Assembly: GCA_017551675.1 (NCBI GenBank)
Contig: JAFZLC010000055.1
Location: 42,069-106,068 of the forward strand
Direction: 5' to 3'
DNA length: 64,000 nucleotides
DNA from: Paludibacteraceae bacterium
GTDB lineage: Bacteria; Bacteroidota; Bacteroidia; Bacteroidales; Paludibacteraceae
Below the pieces are notes generated by a model that saw nothing but the letters and a program-made list of their open reading frames with translations, was not told where the DNA came from and did no database searches. Each line of letters starts with the position of its first letter. Position 1 is the first letter of the stretch. The position numbers and the translations under genes are program-made. This document shows positions 54,808 to 61,944 of this stretch, in pieces.

Positions 54808-55767
54808 ATGGACATTTCGGTCATCGTACCCTTATATAACGAAGAGGAATCATTACCAGAACTCTTTCAATGGATAAAGAGAGTGATGGATGAGCACCAC
54901 TTTACATACGAAGTCATCTTTGTCAATGACGGTAGTACAGACCACTCATGGGAGGTTATCGAATCATTAGGGAAAGACAATGCAGAAGTGAAGGGTATCA
55001 AATTCAGACGTAATTATGGTAAGTCCGCCGCATTATACTGTGGCTTTGACAAGGCACAAGGTGATGTTGTCATCACAATGGATGCGGATCTTCAAGATAG
55101 TCCCGACGAAATTCCTGCATTATACAAGATGATTATGGAGGAGAAATACGATTTGGTGTCAGGCTGGAAGAAAAAACGTTACGACTCCAAGTTGACCAAG
55201 AACCTGCCCTCCAAATTATTCAATGCAACAACTCGCATTATCTCAGGCATAAAATTGCATGATTTCAACTGTGGACTAAAAGCCTACAGAAAAGATGTAA
55301 TTAAGAGCATTGAAGTATATGGTGAAATGCACCGATATATCCCTTATTTGGCAAAGAATGCAGGGTTTGACAAAATTGGAGAAAAGGTAGTTATCCACCA
55401 AGCTCGCAAATATGGCGATTCCAAGTTTGGTCTTAATCGCTTTGTAAACGGATACCTAGATTTGCTTTCATTATGGTTCCTATCCACATTTGGGAAAAAG
55501 CCAATGCATTTCTTTGGTGTAGTAGGATCTTTCATGTTCCTTATTGGTTTCATCGCCATCTGCATTGTTGGATGGAACAAGCTATCCCATATACTTGAAG
55601 GTACCAGTGCACCATTGGTAACCGACAGTCCGTTCTTCTACATTGCATTGACTGTGATGTTGATGGGAACACAGTTGTTTCTTACAGGCTTTTTGGGTGA
55701 AATGGTTGCTCGGAACTCCTCAGAAAGAAACGACTATAAGTTAGAAGCTTTACTAAATTTAGACTAA
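54808..55767 (+). CDS. Family 2 glycosyltransferase with C-terminal membrane helices
   Basis: A 319-residue GT-A enzyme of the DPM1/GtrB group. It starts ISVIVPLYNEEESLPEL, has FVNDGSTDHSWE, the metal-binding MDADLQDSPDEI and the FNCGLKAYRKDV segment, then two C-terminal helices (FFGVVGSFMFLIGFIAICIVG; FYIALTVMLMGTQLFLTGFLG). Such enzymes transfer a sugar from a nucleotide to undecaprenyl phosphate at the inner face of the membrane. It lies five bases after the DUF4199 gene. Confidence 0.93.
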   Translation: MDISVIVPLYNEEESLPELFQWIKRVMDEHHFTYEVIFVNDGSTDHSWEVIESLGKDNAEVKGIKFRRNYGKSAALYCGFDKAQGDVVITMDADLQDSPDEIPALYKMIMEEKYDLVSGWKKKRYDSKLTKNLPSKLFNATTRIISGIKLHDFNCGLKAYRKDVIKSIEVYGEMHRYIPYLAKNAGFDKIGEKVVIHQARKYGDSKFGLNRFVNGYLDLLSLWFLSTFGKKPMHFFGVVGSFMFLIGFIAICIVGWNKLSHILEGTSAPLVTDSPFFYIALTVMLMGTQLFLTGFLGEMVARNSSERNDYKLEALLNLD

Positions 55768-55793
55768 TTTTTCATCCATAACGAATAAACGAT

Positions 55794-56318
55794 ATGATTG
55801 AATTTTTATTAGATATAGCAAAAATAGCCATTCCAGGCATATTAGTGTTACTCGCCACTTATTATGTGTTGAATAACTTGCTAAAAAACGAAGAGAGAAA
55901 CAGATATTACAATCTCCGAAAAGAGACTGCAAAGGTATTGAATCCGATTCGTTTAACAGCCTACGAAAGATTAGCTCTCTTCTTGGAGAGAATTCAGCCA
56001 GACTCATTGCTTCTTCGTGTGCAACAAAATGGAATGAAAGCGAAGGAACTTCACTTGGCGCTACTCACCACCATCCGCGAAGAATTTGAGCATAATGTAA
56101 CACAACAGATCTACGTCAGCAACGACGTATGGATCGTCACTAAAAATGCGAAAGAGAGCATCGTGCAACTAGTCAACACTTGTGCAAGCGAAGTGCCCGA
56201 TGATCTACCAGCTGTCGAATTGTCTAAGATCATCATCGAACGTTATGGTTCGATTGAAACAACTCCAGTGGACGTAGCACTAAACATGTTGAAATCAGAG
56301 GTCAAATCATTCTATTAA
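55794..56318 (+). CDS. Conserved hypothetical protein with N-terminal membrane helix
   Basis: A 174-residue protein with one N-terminal helix (IAKIAIPGILVLLATYYVL), then a soluble helical part with YNLRKETAKVLNPIRLTAYERLALFLERI. It is a Bacteroidota-specific family (I believe numbered DUF7935, but I am unsure). The function is unknown. Its position between the glycosyltransferase and a nitroreductase, with gaps of 26 and 6 bases, is typical for the group. Confidence 0.75.
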   Translation: MIEFLLDIAKIAIPGILVLLATYYVLNNLLKNEERNRYYNLRKETAKVLNPIRLTAYERLALFLERIQPDSLLLRVQQNGMKAKELHLALLTTIREEFEHNVTQQIYVSNDVWIVTKNAKESIVQLVNTCASEVPDDLPAVELSKIIIERYGSIETTPVDVALNMLKSEVKSFY

Positions 56319-56324
56319 TAAACG

Positions 56325-56837
56325 ATGAATATTCTAGAATTAGCTCAAAAAAGACACTCCGTCAGATCTTACACCTCTCAACCTGTCGAGCAAGAGAAGT
56401 TGGATTATCTGTTGGAAACTGCGAGATTGGCGCCTTCTGCTGTCAATCTGCAACCATGGTCTTTCATTGTTCTTCAAAGCGAAGAGGCAAAAAGAGACAT
56501 TCAAGAATGTTATGACCGAGACTGGTTTAAGACTGCCCCACTCTACATTGTGGTGTGCGGTAATCACCACATCTCATGGAAACGTGCGAGTGACAATAAA
56601 GACCATTGCGACATCGACATCGCCATTGCCACCGAACACATTGCCCTCGCTGCCGAAGAGGTCGGATTGGGCACCTGCTGGGTGTGCAACTTTGATGCTG
56701 CAAAATGTCATAAACTGCTGCAACTACCGGAAGGTATCGAACCAATCGTCATTCTGCCTATCGGTTACGCATCAAAAGATTTCATCGTACAAGAGAAAAA
56801 AAGGAAACCGTCGGAAGACATCATCTTATATCTATAA
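56325..56837 (+). CDS. Nitroreductase-family flavoprotein
   Basis: A 170-residue short nitroreductase. The FMN contacts are in QKRHSVRSYTSQPVEQEKL and the loop LAPSAVNLQPWSFIVL; AAEEVGLGTCWVCNFD and EPIVILPIGYASKD are family blocks. Substrate unknown; FMN-dependent reduction by NAD(P)H is expected. Its stop overlaps the DUF6452 start codon by one base (TAATG). Confidence 0.9.
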   Translation: MNILELAQKRHSVRSYTSQPVEQEKLDYLLETARLAPSAVNLQPWSFIVLQSEEAKRDIQECYDRDWFKTAPLYIVVCGNHHISWKRASDNKDHCDIDIAIATEHIALAAEEVGLGTCWVCNFDAAKCHKLLQLPEGIEPIVILPIGYASKDFIVQEKKRKPSEDIILYL

Positions 56838-57511
56838 TGAAGGTGCATAGAGAGAAGCGAACATACCAAAGATTTTTCTGTGAAGCCATCGTTTCACTGC
56901 TCTTTGTGTCGACTCTATTCTCCAGTTGTGTGAATGATCACTGCAACGAAAATATGTATGCTCCATTGAATGTCGCCTTTTATTCAGAATTGGACACCTC
57001 CCAACAGGCCGGTTTGGCATTCTTACTGGTGCAAGGGGTTGGAACTGACACCATCACCTTGGCATCAAACCTAACCAATATAAACTTGACATTGGATGCC
57101 AATCAATCCTCCTCATCCTTTGCAATGGGATTTCCTCTTCCTGAAGCCGATTTTTGCATTCAAGAGAGTGAGAATCATTTCACCTCTCTCATAGACGGTC
57201 AAACCTACACTTTGAAAGGAAAGATTAACGAAGACATCTATCTTTTCAATAACAGATTAGAAGATTCAAAGAAGTTTCTTAGCTTGGACGATTCTATTTT
57301 CATATTTCAGAAAATAAAATTTGACACGTTAAAAATAACCTACGATCGCGCTATCGAATTTGTCTCTGCCGAATGTGGATGTATGAATACATACACATTG
57401 AAAACAGCAGGATTCATTCATAAAGGAATCGGAGAAACCATCATTAGTAATCCACTAATAAACAGCCAAAACAATGAGAAACATATTCGCGTATATTTGG
57501 AGAATTATTAG
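56837..57511 (+). CDS. DUF6452 lipoprotein
   Basis: A 224-residue predicted lipoprotein. The N-terminus RTYQRFFCEAIVSLLFVSTLF ends in lipobox FSSC. The C-terminal segment SAECGCMNTYTLKTAGFIHKGI and NNEKHIRVYLE are the DUF6452 hallmark: a Cys-x-Cys pair near the end and a final I-R-x-Y strand. It usually precedes DUF6048, as here. The two genes overlap by 38 bases, so they are linked in translation. Likely periplasmic or outer-membrane anchored. Function unknown. Confidence 0.82.
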   Translation: MKVHREKRTYQRFFCEAIVSLLFVSTLFSSCVNDHCNENMYAPLNVAFYSELDTSQQAGLAFLLVQGVGTDTITLASNLTNINLTLDANQSSSSFAMGFPLPEADFCIQESENHFTSLIDGQTYTLKGKINEDIYLFNNRLEDSKKFLSLDDSIFIFQKIKFDTLKITYDRAIEFVSAECGCMNTYTLKTAGFIHKGIGETIISNPLINSQNNEKHIRVYLENY

Positions 57512-58190
57512 TGTCATGCTAATGTTTTCCGTGGCAATGCCGGTGGATGCCAAAGACAGTGAGCGTCCGACGAAGACTCTTTATGGAGTATTTGTCGATG
57601 CTGATATTCTTCATCCTATTTTCCACCTATTCAATCATGACAGAATGGGTGTAAATGCAGACGTACAGATAGACTTATGGCACAAGCTATATCCCACATT
57701 CACTTTGGGATACGATTGGTTTGATGCATCAGACGAATATGCATATCCCATTGCTGCCAACAACAACCTCTACAAGGTTGAAGGATTATACTTCAGGGTA
57801 GGCGCTCTTTACAACATTTGGAAGAAAGATTATTCAAAACCTCTTAATCCAATGGCCTTCCTAGGAGTAAACTACGGATGTTCTCCTCACTTTCAATACA
57901 CGATAGAGAATTATCCCATTAATAATGAATATTGGAGTTCTAACAACAATACATTTCAAGCGAACGGACACACCATATCCCATTGGGGAGAGGTGGTCGG
58001 TGGAGTAAAAACTCCCATCGCAAAGAATTTCTGCTTAGGATTCGAGGTCATGTACAAGTTTTTATTGCACATCCGAGACCAACAATCCGGCAACAACCTC
58101 ATTCACCAATCTTACTCCCCTGGGTTCGGAGATAAAGAGTCTGGTATGTGGGGATTCAGATATACGATAAGTTATTTTTTCCATTTATAA
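57474..58190 (+). CDS. DUF6048 outer-membrane beta-barrel-like protein
   Basis: A 238-residue protein with a signal peptide (ISVMLMFSVAMPVDA). The rest shows alternating strands with aromatic ends (VNADVQIDLWHKLYPTFTLGYDWF; YFRVGALYNIWKKDY; WGFRYTISYFFHL with C-terminal Leu after Phe-His), which indicates a small outer-membrane barrel. It is an established partner of DUF6452 by position. It overlaps that gene by 38 bases and precedes tkt by 12 bases. Function unknown. Confidence 0.82.
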   Translation: MRNIFAYIWRIISVMLMFSVAMPVDAKDSERPTKTLYGVFVDADILHPIFHLFNHDRMGVNADVQIDLWHKLYPTFTLGYDWFDASDEYAYPIAANNNLYKVEGLYFRVGALYNIWKKDYSKPLNPMAFLGVNYGCSPHFQYTIENYPINNEYWSSNNNTFQANGHTISHWGEVVGGVKTPIAKNFCLGFEVMYKFLLHIRDQQSGNNLIHQSYSPGFGDKESGMWGFRYTISYFFHL

Positions 58191-58202
58191 AAAACAAAAA
58201 CA

Positions 58203-60242
58203 ATGGTCGACACTAAAACGCTAAATCGAGCAGCAGACAACATTCGCATACTAACAGCTGCAATGGTTGAGAAAGCTAAATCAGGACATCCCGGAGGCGC
58301 CATGGGAGGAGCAGACTTCATCAACGTCCTTTACTCGCAGTTTTTAACCTACGATCCTTCGGATTGCAATTGGATAAACCGCGACAGATTCTTTTTGGAT
58401 CCAGGACACATGTCTCCTATGCTATACTCTGTATTGTTGCTGAGTGAGAAACTCACAATGGACGATATCAAAGCGTTTCGTCAATGGCAAAGCCGCACTC
58501 CTGGTCACCCAGAAGTAAATTTGGAGTTAGGTGTAGAGAACACTTCCGGTCCGTTAGGACAAGGACACACAATGGCTGTTGGTGCAGCTATTGCAGAACG
58601 TTTCTTATGCGCTCGCTTCGGAGAGTGGATGAGCCACAAAATCTACACATTTGTCTCTGACGGTAGTATTCAAGAAGAGATTTCACAAGGAGCCGGACGT
58701 ATTGCTGGTCACCTAGGATTGCACAACCTCATCATGTTCTACGATGCTAACAACATTCAGCTCTCTACCAAAGTAGACGAGGTGGATTCAGAAGACATCG
58801 CCATGAAATACAAAGCATGGAACTGGAATGTCATCACCATCAATGGAAATGATGCAAAAGAGATATATGATGCATTAGTAGCCGCTAACAAAGAAACCAA
58901 ACGCCCTACCCTCATCATCGGTAAGACGATCATGGGTATTGGTTGTGTGGCAGCTGATGGCTCATCAATGGAATCCAAAGTATCCACCCACGGACAACCG
59001 CTTTCTAAAGCAGGTGTCGACGTAGCCAAGACCATTGCTAAATTAGGTGGTAACCCAGACGATCCATTCGTTATCTTCCCTGAGGTGAAGGAATTGTATG
59101 CCAACAGAAAGAAAGAGTTGTTAGCTATCACAGCTAAGAAGAAACTAGAGCAAGCAGAATGGGCTAAGAAGAACCCTGAATTAGCTAAGAAATTGGAACT
59201 ATTCTTCAGTGGCAAAGCACCAAATATCGATTATTCTAAGATTGAGCAAAAGGCCAACCAAGCAACACGAGCAGGTTCTGCTACAGTGTTAGGTGTATTA
59301 GCAGAGAATGTTGAAAACATGATTGTTGCCTCTGCCGACCTTTCTAATTCAGATAAAACGGATGGATTCTTGAAAAAGACACATCCTTTGGTTAATGGTG
59401 ATTTCACCGGTGCATTCTTGAACGCAGGTGTATCAGAATTAAGTATGGCCTGCATCATGAATGGTATCGCCCTTCACGGAGGTTTATTCGCCGCTTGCGG
59501 TACATTCTTCGCCTTCTCCGACTACATGAAGCCTGCTTACAGAATGTCAGCTCTTATGCGCGTTCCTGTTAAGTATGTATGGTCACACGACGCATTCCGC
59601 GTAGGAGAAGACGGACCAACCCACCAACCAATCGAGCAAGAGGCTCAGGTACGTCTTTTGGAGCATGTTAAGAACCACAAGGGACAGAACAGTATGCTAG
59701 TACTTCGTCCTGCAGATGTTCACGAGACAACCGTTGCATGGAAGATGGCAATGGAAAATACAGACACTCCAACAGGACTTATCCTTTCACGTCAGAACGT
59801 CAACGACGTTCCTTGTCAAGGCAATGCCTACCAACAAGCATTAGGAGCAGAGAAAGGTGCATACATAGTAAAAGATTGTCAAGGAACACCAGACATCGTT
59901 ATGGTTGCTAGTGGTTCTGAGGTATATACCCTATTCGAAGGTGCAAAACTATTGGAAGAGAGAAAGAATCTGAAGATCAGAATTGTGTCTGCACCATCAG
60001 AGGGACTCTTCCGCGCACAATCAAAAGAATACCAAGAGTCTATCATACCTTCCAACCTTCCAACGTATGGAATGACTGCCGGCATGAGTCTCACGCTTCG
60101 CGACCTAGTAGGAGCCAACGGATACGTACACGGACTTGATCACTTTGGTTATTCTGCACCATACACCGTTTTGGACGAGAAATTCGGATTCAACGGAGAG
60201 TGCATCTATAACGAGGTTTGTGAATATTTGAAGCTTAAATAA
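58203..60242 (+). CDS. tkt: Transketolase
   Basis: A 679-residue TPP-dependent enzyme of the pentose phosphate pathway that moves two-carbon units between sugar phosphates. Motifs: AKSGHPGGAMGGADF near the start, FVSDGSIQEEISQGAG (the GDG-like TPP/Mg motif, here SDGS), HDAFRVGEDGPTHQPIEQ with the catalytic Glu and His, LRPADVHET, and the C-terminal domain. It is the last gene of the operon; a strong terminator follows. Confidence 0.97.
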   Translation: MVDTKTLNRAADNIRILTAAMVEKAKSGHPGGAMGGADFINVLYSQFLTYDPSDCNWINRDRFFLDPGHMSPMLYSVLLLSEKLTMDDIKAFRQWQSRTPGHPEVNLELGVENTSGPLGQGHTMAVGAAIAERFLCARFGEWMSHKIYTFVSDGSIQEEISQGAGRIAGHLGLHNLIMFYDANNIQLSTKVDEVDSEDIAMKYKAWNWNVITINGNDAKEIYDALVAANKETKRPTLIIGKTIMGIGCVAADGSSMESKVSTHGQPLSKAGVDVAKTIAKLGGNPDDPFVIFPEVKELYANRKKELLAITAKKKLEQAEWAKKNPELAKKLELFFSGKAPNIDYSKIEQKANQATRAGSATVLGVLAENVENMIVASADLSNSDKTDGFLKKTHPLVNGDFTGAFLNAGVSELSMACIMNGIALHGGLFAACGTFFAFSDYMKPAYRMSALMRVPVKYVWSHDAFRVGEDGPTHQPIEQEAQVRLLEHVKNHKGQNSMLVLRPADVHETTVAWKMAMENTDTPTGLILSRQNVNDVPCQGNAYQQALGAEKGAYIVKDCQGTPDIVMVASGSEVYTLFEGAKLLEERKNLKIRIVSAPSEGLFRAQSKEYQESIIPSNLPTYGMTAGMSLTLRDLVGANGYVHGLDHFGYSAPYTVLDEKFGFNGECIYNEVCEYLKLK

Positions 60243-60265
60243 AGTATTCGAAATATGAAAAAATG

Positions 60266-60298
60266 AAAAGAGTGAGGGTTGATCCTTCACTCTTTTTT
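60266..60298 (+). terminator. Terminator after tkt
   Basis: AAAAGAGTGAGGG (60266-60278) and CCTTCACTCTTTT (60284-60296) form a 13-bp stem with one G-T pair, a five-base loop and a T run. Confidence 0.9.
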
Positions 60299-60343
60299 AT
60301 TGTGATTTAGGGAAAGGGGAAAGAGATTTTAAAAGAAAATTTG

Positions 60344-60351
60344 TACTTTTG
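60344..60351 (+). promoter_or_regulatory. Promoter (-7 box) of the HUH-transposase-like gene
   Basis: TACTTTTG followed by C matches TAnnTTTG; start near 60358, about 26 bases before the ATG. Confidence 0.55.
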
Positions 60352-60383
60352 CAAAAAAGGTCTGTCGTTTTGAAATACCTGTA

Positions 60384-61517
60384 ATGATGAATACATCTTA
60401 TCGTCCGCGCAATCCCGGCCATGATTATTACGGCAAGGGAGTCTATCTCATCACATTGGTGGTGAGAGGAAGGGAACCATTGCTTGCCTCGTTCACGTCT
60501 GAGGGAGGCTGTGAAAAACTCGTCCCAACAGCACTTGGGGAGGAACTGCTCCAGTTTTGGGACCAAACCGCCGAGCGGCAAGCGGCGCATGGCAACCATG
60601 TGGTGACCCATGCCTGCGTATGCATGCCCGACCATTTCCATGGGGTGATCGAGGTGCTGGAACCTATGGAGTGGAATTTGGGGGATATTATGCAAGCGTT
60701 TAAGGCGGCTTGCACTAGTAGGTGGAGAAAGATGAATGGGGTTGAGAATCGCCCGATATTGGTCGATTCTAAGGCATATCCTGATTGGTTGCGAAAAAAA
60801 GCCCTAATTCACCGCGATGAGAATGCACTTGTTAATAGCCTCTCCAAAAAACAGCGGCAGCAATACTACGCCCTAGTGGGCCGAGAGCGCCGCCCCCTAT
60901 TTGATGACAACTATGACGATACGGTTTGTATTGATGAGCGGCACCGGGAGGCGATGATTGCCTATGTGCAGGACAACCCTCGTCGTGCGCTTTTGCGCCG
61001 TGCGATGCCGGATGTGATGAAGCGATGCCTTCATGTGGAGTTGGCGGGGCGTAGCTATGGGGCATTTGGCAACCTCTTCCTGTTGCGATGGGCCCAAAGG
61101 ATACAGGTACAGTGCCACCGCAAACACCCGACGACTGGGCAACCATACGAAGAGACGGATGATTACGCCCGCCAGCACGACCGATGGGTGGCCGCCATCC
61201 TTGAGGGCTCTACGGTGATTGTGACGCCGGGCATCTCACACGGAGAACAGCTGATGAAAAATGAGTGCATAGAAAAGGGGTATCCACTCATTCACATACA
61301 GAAAGAGCCCATCACGCCTTATTGGAAACCCGAGCGACAACGGTTCGATGCCTGTGCGACCGGCAACCTCCTCATCCTAGCGCCCTGGGGACTAGACCAG
61401 ATGTCGGCTGTGAACGGTGTCCCCTCCAGTAGTGATTATGGTTGTTTCCATAACATGAACCGCCTCGCTGCCGAAATCTGTTCGTTTAAGGGGAGGGCTA
61501 AGATTATTAGGAGGTGA
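60384..61517 (+). CDS. RAYT/Y1-transposase-like protein with extra C-terminal domain
   Basis: A 377-residue protein. The N-terminal half is like REP-associated tyrosine transposases: GVYLITLVVRGREPLLASF, HUH motif His84-Phe-His86 in MPDHFHGVIEVLE, then FKAACTSRWRK and AYVQDNPRRAL. The C-terminal ~130 residues are not part of the usual enzyme: GSTVIVTPGISHGEQLMKNE, YPLIHIQKEPI and NLLILAPWG suggest a Rossmann-like fold of the DprA/LOG kind. The coding sequence is visibly richer in G+C than its neighbours (for example CGCCGTGCGATGCCGGATG), so recent acquisition is likely. The gene may be domesticated; no flanking terminal repeats or IS partner are visible. It may act on hairpin DNA. Confidence 0.72.
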   Translation: MMNTSYRPRNPGHDYYGKGVYLITLVVRGREPLLASFTSEGGCEKLVPTALGEELLQFWDQTAERQAAHGNHVVTHACVCMPDHFHGVIEVLEPMEWNLGDIMQAFKAACTSRWRKMNGVENRPILVDSKAYPDWLRKKALIHRDENALVNSLSKKQRQQYYALVGRERRPLFDDNYDDTVCIDERHREAMIAYVQDNPRRALLRRAMPDVMKRCLHVELAGRSYGAFGNLFLLRWAQRIQVQCHRKHPTTGQPYEETDDYARQHDRWVAAILEGSTVIVTPGISHGEQLMKNECIEKGYPLIHIQKEPITPYWKPERQRFDACATGNLLILAPWGLDQMSAVNGVPSSSDYGCFHNMNRLAAEICSFKGRAKIIRR

Positions 61518-61673
61518 GGTATATGGTGGAAAAATTAACACTTGTTGCGGGGCTGAAATTATGGAGCTTGGCAACAAACCCTCACAATCCTTTGCATTCC
61601 ATATTTTTTCTTATGTGTTTAAGTAGACCAATTACGCCCGATTTATCTTGCATCTATCATGATTTAGCAGAAC

Positions 61674-61740
61674 AAAAAGTGTTGCACACGCGCAACCCTT
61701 TTTGCCAAATAATACCTTTTACAAGCAACACTTTTTTTTA
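61674..61740 (+). terminator. Inverted repeats downstream of the HUH-type gene
   Basis: AAAAAGTGTTGC (61674-61685) and GCAACACTTTTT (61725-61736) pair across a 39-base loop; inside, GTTGC and GCAAC (61681-61695) form a short hairpin followed by CCCTTTTT. Either can terminate the transcript. The rest of 61518-61670 shows no gene. Confidence 0.5.
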
Positions 61741-61784
61741 TTACACCAATACATTCCAACTACTCTAAACAATTCACCTGTAAC

Positions 61785-61792
61785 TATTTTTG
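61785..61792 (+). promoter_or_regulatory. Upstream -7 box candidate for the LRR gene
   Basis: TATTTTTG followed by C matches TAnnTTTG. If used, the leader would be about 145 bases and would carry the poly-C tract. Confidence 0.4.
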
Positions 61793-61830
61793 CATAATAC
61801 CTTTTTTACTGTCTAATTCCCACTCACAAT

Positions 61831-61839
61831 CCCCCCCCC
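61831..61839. repeat. Poly-C tract (nine C)
   Basis: Nine consecutive C residues occur between two promoter candidates and 106 bases before the LRR gene. The surrounding sequence is A/T rich, so the run is striking; such runs change length by slippage during replication. Confidence 0.75.
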
Positions 61840-61881
61840 TGTATTTTCTTGACTATTATCAATAAAATCGGGAGAGGGAGA

Positions 61882-61913
61882 TTTGTTGTTCCAATTTCTG
61901 ATATCTATTTTTG
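61882..61913 (+). promoter_or_regulatory. Main promoter candidate of the LRR gene
   Basis: TTTG (61882-61885), a 20-base spacer and TATTTTTG (61906-61913) match the consensus exactly. The start would be near 61920, 25 bases before the ATG. The poly-C tract ends 42 bases upstream of the -33 element. Confidence 0.75.
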
Positions 61914-61944
61914 GGGTAAGATTATTTAATTAAAAATTTACAAC

